Origin: Opitutaceae bacterium
Lineage (GTDB): Bacteria; Verrucomicrobiota; Verrucomicrobiia; Opitutales; Opitutaceae
Assembly: GCA_019455245.1 (NCBI GenBank)
Contig: JACFMR010000006.1
Location: forward strand, 62,001 to 126,000
DNA: 64,000 bases
Direction of reading: 5' to 3'
The first letter of the stretch is position 1. Each line of letters opens with the position of its first letter. Positions 15,665 to 22,986 of this stretch are shown here, in pieces. The translations under genes were made by a program, and so were the position numbers. The notes below the pieces were generated by a model, which was not told the DNA's origin, did not search any database, and saw only the letters and a program-made list of their open reading frames with translations.

Positions 15665-17335
15665 TCAAGCACCCTTGGCCAGGATACGATTCAGGGCGCT
15701 GACGATGGCCTTGATCGAAGCGAGTTCGATGTTGGTGTCGATGCCGGCGCCGTAGCGGGTGAGCCCGCGGTCCGATTTCAGCTGAATGTAGGAAACGGCG
15801 CGGGCTTCGGCGCCCTTGCCGAGGGAGTGTTCGGCGTAGGACTGCACCTCGACCTTGGGCAGGCCGGTGGTGCCGAGCGAACGCACAAAGGCGTCGATCG
15901 GGCCGTTGCCCTCGGCGGACAAGGTGTGGGGTTGTCCGTCGATGAGGATGGTGCACTCGCAACGCACGGCACTGTCGGTCTCGGTGGTGCGGAACTGCTT
16001 GAGCGCGACCGGGGTGGCGCGCTCGAGGTATTCGTGGAAGAAGGCGTCGCGGATTTCCTCGCGGCTGAGTTCGCGGCCGGTGGCATCGGCGAGATCGTTG
16101 ATGAGGCGGCCGATTTCCTTGTGCATGGCCTTGGGCAGGTTGAAACCGAACTCGCGCTCCAGCACATAGGCGACGCCGCCCTTGCCGGACTGGGAGTTGA
16201 TGCGGATGATGGCCTTGTAACTGCGGCCGATGTCGGCGGGATCGATCGGGATGTAGAGTACATCCCAGGGCTCGTCCGGTTTTTGCACGGCCCAGGATTT
16301 CTTGATCGCATCCTGATGTGAGCCGCTGAACGCGGTGAAGACGAGTTCGCCGGCGTAGGGCTGACGGGGCGGAACCTCGAGCTTGGTGCAGCGTTCGTAA
16401 ACCTCGCGGATTTCGTTGATGTTGGAAAAATCCAGTCCGGGATGGATGCCGTGGGTGTAGAGGTTCAGCGCGACCACGACGATGTCGAGGTTGCCGGTGC
16501 GTTCGCCGTTGCCGAAGAGCGTGCCCTCGACGCGGTCGGCGCCGGCCAGCAGGGCGAGTTCCGTGGCGGCGATGCCGGTGCCGCGGTCGTTGTGGGTGTG
16601 CAGCGAGATGAGCGTGCTGTCGCGCCGTGAGAGGTGGGTGCACATCCACTCGATCTGGTCGGCGTGCACGTTGGGCGTGGCATACTCGACGGTGGCGGGC
16701 AGGTTGAGGATGATCTTGTCCTGCGGTGTGGGCTGCCACACATCGGTCACGGCTTCGCAGACCTCGAGGGCGAAGTCCAGTTCGGTGCTGGTGAAGCTCT
16801 CCGGCGAATACTGGAAGCGCACGCGCGTGCCGCCATCGATCAGCGGCCGGGTGTATTGTTTGACCCACTTGGTGCCCTGGATGGCGATGGCCTTGATGTC
16901 TTCCTTGCCGGCGTTGAAGACATGTTTGCGCTGGGCGGGCGAGGTGGAGTTGTAGAGGTGGAAGATGACGTTTTTGGCGCCGCGCAAGGCCTCGCAGGAG
17001 CGGGTGATCAGCTCCTCGCGACACTGGCAGAGGATCTGGATGGCAACGTCGTCAGGGATGCGGTTTTCCTCAACCAGCCGGCGGATGAGATCGAACTCGA
17101 TCTGCGAGGCGGAGGGAAAGCCCACTTCGATTTCCTTGAAACCGATCTGCACGAGCAGGGCGAAATACTCGAGTTTCTCCTCGACGCTCATGGGCTGGGC
17201 GAGGGCTTGGTTGCCGTCGCGGAGATCGACGCTGCACCAGACGGGGGCCTGGGTCAGCGTGCGGTTGGGCCACTGACGGTTGGGCAGATCGACCGGCGGA
17301 AACGGCCGGTATTTGGTAACGGGAGCGGATTGCAT
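15665..17335 (-). CDS. leuA: 2-isopropylmalate synthase
   Basis: A 556-residue cytoplasmic enzyme that condenses acetyl-CoA with 2-oxoisovalerate, the first committed step of leucine synthesis. The start at 17335 gives MQSAPVTKYRPFPPVDLPNRQWPNR, as in the longer LeuA form with an N-terminal KYRPFPPV motif. The TIM-barrel signature is SVDLRDGNQALAQPM (about 41-55). The metal-binding HTHNDRGTGIAATE is near residue 250, followed by the GTLFGNGERTGN motif. A C-terminal leucine-binding regulatory domain (about 430-556, TDSAVRCECTILIDGQPHTLSAEGNGP) is present, so leucine feedback is expected. A leader peptide and hairpin lie upstream. Confidence 0.95.
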   Translation of the reverse strand: MQSAPVTKYRPFPPVDLPNRQWPNRTLTQAPVWCSVDLRDGNQALAQPMSVEEKLEYFALLVQIGFKEIEVGFPSASQIEFDLIRRLVEENRIPDDVAIQILCQCREELITRSCEALRGAKNVIFHLYNSTSPAQRKHVFNAGKEDIKAIAIQGTKWVKQYTRPLIDGGTRVRFQYSPESFTSTELDFALEVCEAVTDVWQPTPQDKIILNLPATVEYATPNVHADQIEWMCTHLSRRDSTLISLHTHNDRGTGIAATELALLAGADRVEGTLFGNGERTGNLDIVVVALNLYTHGIHPGLDFSNINEIREVYERCTKLEVPPRQPYAGELVFTAFSGSHQDAIKKSWAVQKPDEPWDVLYIPIDPADIGRSYKAIIRINSQSGKGGVAYVLEREFGFNLPKAMHKEIGRLINDLADATGRELSREEIRDAFFHEYLERATPVALKQFRTTETDSAVRCECTILIDGQPHTLSAEGNGPIDAFVRSLGTTGLPKVEVQSYAEHSLGKGAEARAVSYIQLKSDRGLTRYGAGIDTNIELASIKAIVSALNRILAKGA

Positions 17336-17416
17336 GGCGAAACGGACTGACAATTAAGGATACGATGAGGACGGAGCAAACGCCGATATCATCGGCGGGG
17401 TGGACAACAGGCGGGA

Positions 17417-17454
17417 CGCACGATCAACCCGGCGGGCGATTCAGAGATCGTGCG
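17417..17454 (-). promoter_or_regulatory. attenuator-like hairpin overlapping the leuA leader peptide end
   Basis: On the minus strand CGCACGATC (plus 17446-17454), which covers the last codons of the leader peptide, pairs perfectly with GATCGTGCG (plus 17417-17425) across 20 nt. A second hairpin, GCCGAT-GAT-ATCGGC, follows nearer to leuA. A ribosome at the leader's end would prevent the first stem, a layout expected of translation-coupled attenuation. No T-run terminator was found, so the mechanism is a hypothesis. Confidence 0.45.
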
Positions 17455-17491
17455 CGGTGGTAAGTCGAAGGGCCTGCTCCAAGTTTCGCAT
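17441..17491 (-). CDS. putative leuA leader peptide, 16 residues
   Basis: A short reading frame, MRNLEQALRLTTAHDL, ends 105 bp upstream of the leuA start. Four of 16 codons are leucine (TTG, CTT, CTT, CTC). Its last codons form one arm of the hairpin described at 17417-17454. No strong ribosome-binding site is seen. Leucine-coding leader peptides before leuA are known in other phyla; the assignment here is inference from position, composition and the overlapping stem. Confidence 0.45.
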   Translation of the reverse strand: MRNLEQALRLTTAHDL

Positions 17492-17611
17492 CAAGGCGGC
17501 CAGTTAGGCCGAGGGCCGGGGTGACGTCAAGCAGCCGAATTGTCATCGGCTGTAACCTGCGCGCGGCAAAGCCGTCTTGTCACCCGTGTATGAGCCGGAT
17601 TCCATTTCATC

Positions 17612-18202
17612 ATGCCTGAGGCCGAGCCTTTTGACCTGCCCGGATGCGTGGCGCGGGTACGCCGGCGCGATGAGGCGGCCGCCCGCGAATTGGTCGGGCA
17701 CCTGTATCCTTTGGTCATCTCCATTGTCCGCAATCACCTGCCGCGCCGCGTTGCGGAGGAGGATCTCATGCAGGAGATTTTCATGAAAATGTTTACGCGC
17801 ATCGATCAGTATCAGGGTGTGGTCCCATTCAACCATTGGGTGTCACGGATCGCGGTCACCACCTGCATCGACCACCTGCGGGCGCAAAAGCGGCGGCCGG
17901 AGCTGCGCTGGGCCGACCTTTCGGAACAGGAAACGGACGTGCTGGACGCGGTGCTGACCAATGAGCGCGAAGTGGCGCCGGACGAGGCTTTGGCGGCGCG
18001 GGAGTTGGTCGACAAGCTGCTCGCGCGACTCAAACCCGAGGACCGGTTGGTGATCCGGTTGCTGGATTTGGAACAGAAAAGCATCGCGGAAATCTCGACC
18101 CTGACCGGTTGGAACGGTCCGCTGGTGAAGGTCCGTGCATTCCGCGCGCGGAGAAAGTTGCGCAAACTCTTTGAGGACCTACAACGAAAGGAAAGATCAT
18201 GA
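17612..18202 (+). CDS. ECF-type RNA polymerase sigma factor
   Basis: A 196-residue sigma-70 family protein of the extracytoplasmic-function group. Sigma region 2 runs about residues 25-95, with LMQEIFMKMFTRIDQY (region 2.2) and FNHWVSRIAVTTCIDHLRAQKRRP (2.3-2.4). After a short acidic linker, region 4 is at about 135-190: LKPEDRLVIRLLDLEQKSIAEISTLTGW...VKVRAFRARRKLRKLF. It overlaps the next gene by 4 bases (ATGA), and two further small genes follow, forming a sigma / membrane protein / periplasmic sensor cassette. Confidence 0.92.
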   Translation: MPEAEPFDLPGCVARVRRRDEAAARELVGHLYPLVISIVRNHLPRRVAEEDLMQEIFMKMFTRIDQYQGVVPFNHWVSRIAVTTCIDHLRAQKRRPELRWADLSEQETDVLDAVLTNEREVAPDEALAARELVDKLLARLKPEDRLVIRLLDLEQKSIAEISTLTGWNGPLVKVRAFRARRKLRKLFEDLQRKERS

Positions 18203-18510
18203 AGCCCTCCGACAAAGCCTGGCTGCAATTGGTGGCCGCCGCCCGGCAGGCCGAAACCGTCCAGGATGACGCGTGTCCGCATGGATTCGCCACGCGGGTG
18301 GCCGCACGGGCCTTGTCGGCGCGCGACAACGCCGCCGGCTCGTTGCTGGAACGTTTTGCGCTGCGGGCCGTGGTGTTTTCGGGGTTGCTGGCCGTGCTGG
18401 GGGCGGCGGGCAATATCGCCGCGGTTTTTCCCGCCGCCAACCCGGGGACAGTGGACAACTATTTCACCGCGGATGATCCGGCCGCGATCATTCTGGAGAC
18501 CGCGCCATGA
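18199..18510 (+). CDS. small single-TM protein, candidate anti-sigma factor
   Basis: A 103-residue protein with a cytoplasmic N-terminal region (residues 1-50, containing DACPHGFATRVAARAL), one transmembrane segment (about 53-78, LRAVVFSGLLAVLGAAGNIAAVF) and a short outer tail. It overlaps the sigma gene and the following gene by ATGA on both sides, so all three are translationally coupled. No zinc-binding HxxxCxxC motif of ZAS anti-sigma factors is present. An anti-sigma role is inferred from position and topology only. Confidence 0.7.
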   Translation: MKPSDKAWLQLVAAARQAETVQDDACPHGFATRVAARALSARDNAAGSLLERFALRAVVFSGLLAVLGAAGNIAAVFPAANPGTVDNYFTADDPAAIILETAP

Positions 18511-18947
18511 ACCGGACTTGGAAAGTCGTGCTGGCGTTCGCGGGGGTCTTTCTCTGCGGGGCGGTGTTCGGTGGTTTCCTGAGCCTGCGGCTGGCGGGTG
18601 AGCGCGTCGGCCGGGAGGGCTTCAACGGGAAACCGTCGGTGAACCAGTTCGTGCCGATGCTCCTGCGCCGGTATGAGGCGCGGTTGGAGCTGACGCAGGA
18701 GCAGTTGGAAAAAATCCGCCCGATCGTGAAGACGGCCGAGGAGGAACTGCGACAGATGCGCCGGGACAATTTCGGCCGGAGCATGGCGGTGGCGGACGAC
18801 ATGAACGCAAAGATTTCCGAACTGCTGACCCCGGAGCAGCGCGACAAGCTTGCGACGATGAAGCAGGAATGGCGTGATCGCTGGCAAAGCGAACGCAACC
18901 GCCGCCTGCGCGACCGGGACCGGCCGCCCCCGCCGCCCGCGCCCTGA
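18507..18947 (+). CDS. Spy/CpxP-like periplasmic sensor protein (heavy-metal resistance type)
   Basis: A 146-residue protein with an N-terminal membrane segment (MNRTWKVVLAFAGVFLCGAVFGGFLSL) and a helical periplasmic part. The repeated L-T-x-E-Q motif of the Spy/CpxP/CnrR group is seen twice: LELTQEQLEKIRPIV (about 56-70) and LLTPEQRDKLATMKQEW (about 107-123). It ends in a basic and proline-rich tail. Members sense misfolded proteins or metals and often control ECF sigma factors through a membrane anti-sigma, as the gene order here suggests. The signal is unknown. Confidence 0.8.
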   Translation: MNRTWKVVLAFAGVFLCGAVFGGFLSLRLAGERVGREGFNGKPSVNQFVPMLLRRYEARLELTQEQLEKIRPIVKTAEEELRQMRRDNFGRSMAVADDMNAKISELLTPEQRDKLATMKQEWRDRWQSERNRRLRDRDRPPPPPAP

Positions 18948-18983
18948 ACCACAGGCCGCACTTGCCAACGGGTCCGCTGCGGG

Positions 18984-19331
18984 GTGAACTGGACCATGAC
19001 CCGATTTTGGCGCCGGGAGAAACCAACGGAGGACAGGTCGCAGCCGGGATTGCGGCGGCCCAAGGTGCACCCGATTGATCGCGGACGCCCACCGGTCTAC
19101 ACCCTGTATGCGCTGCTCTTGCCGTTGGTCTTGTTGTATGTGCCGGCTTGGTTCTGGTCGGGTTCCGACTATGCGGCGCTGGCGGTCGGTCTGGCCTTGG
19201 TGCCCGTGACCCTGCTGGCGATCCTGTTCGCTTTCCTGGCCCTGCGGCGGCACGAAAGGTGGCGCTGGGTGGGGGTGGTCGTGCTCGTGTTGAACCTGAC
19301 GGTGTTTTACACCGTGGTCCGGACGCCGTGA
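18984..19331 (+). CDS. two-TM membrane protein of unknown function
   Basis: A 115-residue protein not recognised. It has a basic N-terminal tail (residues 1-37), then hydrophobic segments at about 39-58 (TLYALLLPLVLLYVPAWFW), 65-87 and 94-110, consistent with two or three membrane passes. An in-frame ATG six codons in (MTRFWRREKP, 18996) is a second possible start. It follows the ECF cassette by 36 bp and may belong to it. Confidence 0.55.
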   Translation: MNWTMTRFWRREKPTEDRSQPGLRRPKVHPIDRGRPPVYTLYALLLPLVLLYVPAWFWSGSDYAALAVGLALVPVTLLAILFAFLALRRHERWRWVGVVVLVLNLTVFYTVVRTP

Positions 19332-19387
19332 GGAGAAAAATGCAGTTTGCAGTTGAATGCGCCCGCCCGGCACCTACGGTCCGCCTT

Positions 19388-19490
19388 GGCCAGGTGCCAT
19401 GCATGGGCAGGCGCGCGAACTCCGCCAGGACCGGAAGGTAGCAACGGCAGCGACGTTCTCCCAGTGCCGTGGAGTGCCTGGCCACTTTAT
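19388..19490 (+). ncRNA. ffs: signal recognition particle RNA, small bacterial (4.5S) type
   Basis: The universally conserved SRP apical loop CCAGGACCGGAAGGTAGCAA is at 19425-19444 (GGAAG tetraloop and the AGCA symmetric loop). The ends pair as GGCCAGG (19388-19394) with CCTGGCC (19477-19483), giving a single long hairpin of about 96 nt as in the 4.5S RNA. A T-rich tail (ACTTTATTTTTACTTTT) follows as a likely terminator. It binds Ffh to target membrane proteins. It lies directly before dnaX, a frequent bacterial linkage. Exact ends are estimates. Confidence 0.93.
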
Positions 19491-19525
19491 TTTTACTTTT
19501 GATTTTGGACCATTGATTCCCGATT

Positions 19526-20689
19526 TTGGACGTCTTGAGCAACGCCTACCAAGTCATAGCCCGCAAATGGCGGCCGCAGACGTTCGATGATGTGGTCGGC
19601 CAGGATCATGTGGTGCGGACGTTGAAAAACGCCATCACCCGCAACCGCATCGCCCACGCCTACCTCTTTGTCGGCCCCCGCGGCACTGGCAAGACCTCGA
19701 CCGCGCGCATTTTCGCCAAGGCCCTCAACTGCACCGGCGGCCCCAAGGCCGATTTCGACGTCAACGATCCCGTGGTGGTGTCCATCGCGGAGGGCAGTTC
19801 GATGGATGTGATTGAGATCGACGGCGCGTCGAACAACTCAGTCGACCAGATCCGCGACCTGCGCGACGACGTGCGTTACGCGCCGACCCAGGGCAAATAC
19901 AAGGTCTACATCATCGACGAGGTGCACATGCTCTCGAACCAGGCCTTCAACGCCCTGCTGAAGACTTTGGAGGAGCCGCCGGCGCACGTGAAATTCGTCT
20001 TCGCCACGACGGACGTGCAGAAGGTCCTGCCGACCATCATTTCCCGTTGCCAGCGTTTCGATCTCAAGCCCATCGCGCCCGACCTGATCGTGGGCCGGCT
20101 CCGGCAGATTGCCGCCAGTGAGAAGATCAAAGTCAGCGACGGTGCGCTGGCATGCATCGCCCGCATGGCCGACGGCGGCCTGCGCGACGCCCAGTCGATC
20201 CTCGACCAGATGATCGCGTTTTGTGGCGAGGAAATCACCGAGCCCGATGTGCTCGAGGTTTACGGCCTGGTGGCCGCGGAAAAAATCGCCGCGCTGGCCG
20301 GCGCGCTGGCGTCGGGCGACCACCGGCAGATCGTCGCCACGGTGGATGAGTGTGACGCCGCGGGCCGCGATTTGGTGCGGCTGCTGACCGACCTCCAGGC
20401 GCACGTGCGGGTCGCGTTGTTGGACGCCATTGCCAATGGCGGGCGCTCCGAACTTCTGGGCGGCGTGCCCCTGACCACCGAACAGATCACGCGCATGCTC
20501 GACGCGCTGCGCGAGGGTGAGGGCGGCGTGAAACTCGGGCTGGCGGAGAAGATCAATTTTGAGGTCACCTTGCTCAAGGCCGTGGAGGCCAGCCGCACCC
20601 GCGCGATCGATTCGCTGATCAAGGAATTGACCGCGCTCGCGGATGAGAGCCCGGCCGGCCCGACTGACGGCGAAAAAAAAAAGGCCTGA
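19526..20689 (+). CDS. dnaX: DNA polymerase III subunit gamma/tau (short, zero-frame product)
   Basis: A 387-residue clamp-loader ATPase. The N-terminal conserved [22 protein letters not shown] is at residues 8-29, Walker A is GPRGTGKTS (about 50-58), the zinc region is reduced (ALNCTGG only), Walker B is IIDEVHML (about 129-136), and the SRC motif is ISRCQRF. The start ATG could also be the upstream-adjacent codons; [17 protein letters not shown] fits the family. The zero frame ends at TGA 20687 just after ten A residues. This is gamma-like (domains I-III) and lacks the C-terminal tail that continues in the -1 frame. Confidence 0.95.
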   Translation: MDVLSNAYQVIARKWRPQTFDDVVGQDHVVRTLKNAITRNRIAHAYLFVGPRGTGKTSTARIFAKALNCTGGPKADFDVNDPVVVSIAEGSSMDVIEIDGASNNSVDQIRDLRDDVRYAPTQGKYKVYIIDEVHMLSNQAFNALLKTLEEPPAHVKFVFATTDVQKVLPTIISRCQRFDLKPIAPDLIVGRLRQIAASEKIKVSDGALACIARMADGGLRDAQSILDQMIAFCGEEITEPDVLEVYGLVAAEKIAALAGALASGDHRQIVATVDECDAAGRDLVRLLTDLQAHVRVALLDAIANGGRSELLGGVPLTTEQITRMLDALREGEGGVKLGLAEKINFEVTLLKAVEASRTRAIDSLIKELTALADESPAGPTDGEKKKA

Positions 20690-21048
20690 TTGATCGGCTG
20701 GAGGTCGCGCTGACGCCGTCCCCGGCGGTTTCTGAGCCTCAGGAAACGGAAAACGGATCGGCGGAGCGCGAGGAGGCCGAGGTGCTGGAGGATGAGGGCG
20801 CGCCGGCGGGGCCCAACCCGGACGAGGAAGCGGCGTTGCGGGCGGAGGACAACGGCGACCTTGATGTGATGCCGGTCGCGTTGCGGCCGGAGCCGGAAGA
20901 GCAAGAGCCGGCGCCGAAGGGCGAATTGCCCGCCTTGGAGGACCTGATCAAACGCATTCCCGGCGAGGTGCTCGACACCATGGAGGAATTGTTTCGCGCC
21001 AAGTTTGTGAAGGTGGAACGCGTGGCGAAGAAACATCTCAAACGCTAA
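19526..21048 (+). CDS. dnaX: DnaX long (tau-like) product made by -1 frameshift at A-AAA-AAG
   Basis: Shifting -1 at 20677-20683 joins the 386 codons ending EKKK to 121 further residues ([14 protein letters not shown]...KKHLKR), giving 507 residues. The -1 frame stays open for 122 codons with the same GC-rich style. It has an acidic Pro/Glu linker and a well-formed helical end, [39 protein letters not shown], and stops 4 bp into the convergent neighbour. This would be the tau-like form that joins polymerase and helicase. Transcript slippage on the A10 run would give the same protein. Confidence 0.75.
20673..20683 (+). promoter_or_regulatory. programmed frameshift / slippage site (A10 run with A-AAA-AAG heptamer)
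   Basis: Ten consecutive A (20673-20682) followed by G. In the zero frame the codons are GAA AAA AAA AAG GCC TGA, so A-AAA-AAG at 20677-20683 is the same slippery heptamer, in the same phase, as in E. coli dnaX. The zero-frame TGA lies just 4 nt beyond. A small CGCCG/CGGCG hairpin starts about 31 nt downstream, farther than a usual stimulator. Confidence 0.8.
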
Positions 21049-21416
21049 TCCTGCCCGGATACGGGCCAGTTGGAGCCCACGTGCGGACAACCGACCAGCG
21101 GGCGCAGGTAGAGATACGAATCGACGGTCAGTTGATCATGCGGAGCGGCCAAACGCACGGACACACGCGCATACAGGGCCTCCGCGAGGCCCTCGAGCCG
21201 GTCGAGGGCGCGCAGGCATTGGTCGTCCACCTGCCAGAGTTCACCCGTGACACCGTTGCGGTCGGCGGTCTCCGGCACCATGCCGGGATAATCGGCCGGC
21301 TGGTAGAGCGTGTAGCCGGGCTGGGTGCGGGCGGGGCCGAGAAAGTGTTGCCCGAGAAGATGGGCATGGTTGCTGCCGCCCCGTTTCAACGTGCCATAGA
21401 CGAAGACCAGCGGCAT
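21045..21416 (-). CDS. gamma-glutamylcyclotransferase-like (GGACT/AIG2) protein
   Basis: A 123-residue single-domain protein of the GGCT-like fold. The signature FVYGTLKRGGSNH is at residues 5-17, which forms the substrate loop. A conserved acidic residue corresponding to the catalytic Glu is in TGELWQVDD (about 57-65), and LDRLEG follows. Family members act on gamma-glutamyl amines or amino acids; the substrate here is unknown. It overlaps the end of the long dnaX frame tail to tail by 4 bases and follows the PP2C gene by 3 bp on the same strand. Confidence 0.88.
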   Translation of the reverse strand: MPLVFVYGTLKRGGSNHAHLLGQHFLGPARTQPGYTLYQPADYPGMVPETADRNGVTGELWQVDDQCLRALDRLEGLAEALYARVSVRLAAPHDQLTVDSYLYLRPLVGCPHVGSNWPVSGQD

Positions 21417-21419
21417 GGC

Positions 21420-22304
21420 TCAACCCGCAGTCGCATCCGGTGCCGGCAGGTTGTGCTCCAGCACTTCCACCACAATGGCGGTGAGGTTGTCGCGGCCGGA
21501 GCGTTCCAAACTTTCGTCGATCAGGCGCTGGGCGGGAGTGCGGGGGGACGGGGCGGAATCGGGCGTGGAGAGAAATTCATCCAGATGCCGGTCCCACAGA
21601 CCGTCGGTGAGTCCGTCGGAGCAGATGAGAAACCGGTCGCCCGGTTCGTAAACGACCGCGCCGACCTGCGGGTCAACGATTTGCTGGCCGGCTCCCAGCG
21701 CCTGGTTCAGGGCGTTGCGCATGGGGTGGGTGCGCGCTTCACGTTCGTTGATCTTGCCGTTGCGGCGCAACCAGCCCACGTGGGAATGATCGTGGGTGAT
21801 CTGCTGCAATTTTCCGTTTGCCGGCAGGTGATAGATGCGGCTGTCCCCCACATGGCCGAAAAACATGCGGCCGGGGGTGAACCAGCACATGCTCAGGGTG
21901 GTGCCCATGCCCTGGCATTCCTCATAGCTGCGGCCGAGATTGAGCAGCTCGGCGTGGATGGCGTGGAAGATTTCCAGCAGAATGTCGGTGGAATCGGTGG
22001 CGACGCCCAACGCGCCCATGCGGAAGCTGCGTGGCAACCAATGGGAGACCTTCTCGATGGTGATACGGCTGGCGAACTCCCCGGACTGGGCTCCGCCCAT
22101 GCCGTCGCTCACGGCAAAGACGAAGTCAGTGTTGGCGGCGGACGCCGCGCCGGTCTTGCCGAGATAGCGCACCTCGTGGCCGTCGAAGCAAAGGGCGAGA
22201 AAGGCGTCCTCGTTGTTGGGGCGCACGCGGCCACGATGAGTCATGCCGGACCAACGCAGATCCGGCATGACGGGACGGGAAGGGGAGGAGGGTTCGGCGG
22301 ACAT
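21420..22304 (-). CDS. PP2C-family serine/threonine protein phosphatase
   Basis: A 294-residue metal-dependent phosphatase (PPM/Stp type). Motifs in order: GRVRPNNEDAFL (about 25-36) with metal-binding Glu-Asp, VFAVSDGMGGAQSGE (about 62-76), GMGTTLSMCWF (about 132-142), FFGHVGDSRIYHL (about 149-161), DRFLICSDGLTDGLWD (about 226-241) and SGRDNLTAIVVEV near the end. All the aspartates of the binuclear centre are in place. It has no membrane segment, so is cytoplasmic. Its start overlaps the stop of a kinase-like protein (ATGA), suggesting a working pair that phosphorylates and dephosphorylates a common target. Confidence 0.93.
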   Translation of the reverse strand: MSAEPSSPSRPVMPDLRWSGMTHRGRVRPNNEDAFLALCFDGHEVRYLGKTGAASAANTDFVFAVSDGMGGAQSGEFASRITIEKVSHWLPRSFRMGALGVATDSTDILLEIFHAIHAELLNLGRSYEECQGMGTTLSMCWFTPGRMFFGHVGDSRIYHLPANGKLQQITHDHSHVGWLRRNGKINEREARTHPMRNALNQALGAGQQIVDPQVGAVVYEPGDRFLICSDGLTDGLWDRHLDEFLSTPDSAPSPRTPAQRLIDESLERSGRDNLTAIVVEVLEHNLPAPDATAG

Positions 22305-22738
22305 CAGGCCGGGGGAGAGGTTTTGGGTTCCGGGTCACCCATGGGGTGCGGGGTGGCATCCGGATCGTGGAGGAGGGTGGCGAATTCGAAATCGATCAGG
22401 CAGAAGCGGCCGTCCGACTGCCGGTAGGTGACGTTCCGCATGTAGGGGTCGTCGTGCCGCACCCCGTATTCCTCCAGCTCGGCGAACAGTTCCTTCATGC
22501 GCGGTTCACTGAGATGCTCCACCCGGGATCCACAGTTGGTGGTGACGAGGGTCAGTGTGTCCGGATCGGCCGAAACCAGCCGGGGCACGAAATCGCAGCC
22601 TTGCTCTTCGAGGTGCCGCAGCACGCGCACCTCATGGGCGAAACGTTTGTCGGCCTGATGGCCGCGAAACGTCTTGTGCACCGTCCCATCGTAACCGATG
22701 CGGACCAGCGCGCGCCTGGTGTCTTTTACGTTGGGCAT
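22304..22738 (-). CDS. small kinase-like protein (truncated protein-kinase / lipopolysaccharide-kinase fold)
   Basis: The 144-residue form starts at ATG 22738 (MPNVKDTRRALVRIGYDGTVHKTFRG); ATG 22762 is an alternative. It has the beta-strand start VRIGYDGTVHKTFRGHQADKRFAHEVRVLRHLEEQG, matching the small lobe with Lys and Glu. It also has a catalytic-loop-like YGVRHDDPYMRNV and a DFE metal motif in FCLIDFEFATLL. HDD...N...DFE follows the H-x-D-x4-N ... D-F-G layout of compact kinases. At 144 residues it is much shorter than a full Ser/Thr kinase, so it may be a minimal kinase or a non-catalytic relative. It is coupled to the PP2C gene. Confidence 0.7.
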   Translation of the reverse strand: MPNVKDTRRALVRIGYDGTVHKTFRGHQADKRFAHEVRVLRHLEEQGCDFVPRLVSADPDTLTLVTTNCGSRVEHLSEPRMKELFAELEEYGVRHDDPYMRNVTYRQSDGRFCLIDFEFATLLHDPDATPHPMGDPEPKTSPPA

Positions 22739-22855
22739 GAAACGGGTTGGCGCCGCCAGCATGGCCGCTGTGCCCCGGCTGGCAAGGCTTGGATGTATTG
22801 TGCTAAAAATTGATGGGCAATATTTAGTGAAATTGGGAAGATTTTTATGACCGAA

Positions 22856-22868
22856 GCACAAAAAGTGC
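22856..22868. promoter_or_regulatory. GCAC-N5-GTGC palindrome at the glnII promoter
   Basis: GCAC (22856-22859), five A, GTGC (22865-22868). It lies 5 bp upstream of the -24 element. It resembles an NtrC half-site pair, but the spacing (N5, not N7) and position so near the promoter do not fit an NtrC enhancer, so the binding protein is unknown. Confidence 0.3.
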
Positions 22869-22873
22869 ATTCG

Positions 22874-22890
22874 CTGGCATGGCAGGTGCT
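22874..22890 (+). promoter_or_regulatory. sigma-54 (-24/-12) promoter of glnII
   Basis: CTGGCATGGCAGGTGCT matches the consensus YTGGCACGR-N3-TTGCW at all but two positions, with the required GG-N10-GC spacing. It points toward glnII, whose start is 97 bp downstream, giving a leader of about 85 nt. Sigma-54 control of glutamine synthetase under nitrogen limitation is well known in proteobacteria. Confidence 0.78.
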
Positions 22891-22986
22891 TCCTTGGGGC
22901 TCGTATTACATTCCCGACTTAGCGGCCATTTCGATGGCTTCGCGGGTTGAATGTAGCGCAAAACCCTGTAACACAACCTACCCAAT

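Noticed and set aside
20673-20689. dnaX split treated as a sequencing error
   Set aside because: An error in the A10 run cannot be excluded, but the exact A-AAA-AAG heptamer in the dnaX phase, immediately before the stop, favours programmed frameshifting. The check is stated in the finding.
22856-22868. GCAC-N5-GTGC as an NtrC enhancer for glnII
   Set aside because: NtrC sites have N7 between the half-sites and lie about 100 bp upstream; here the spacing is five and the site touches the promoter. Kept only as an unassigned palindrome.
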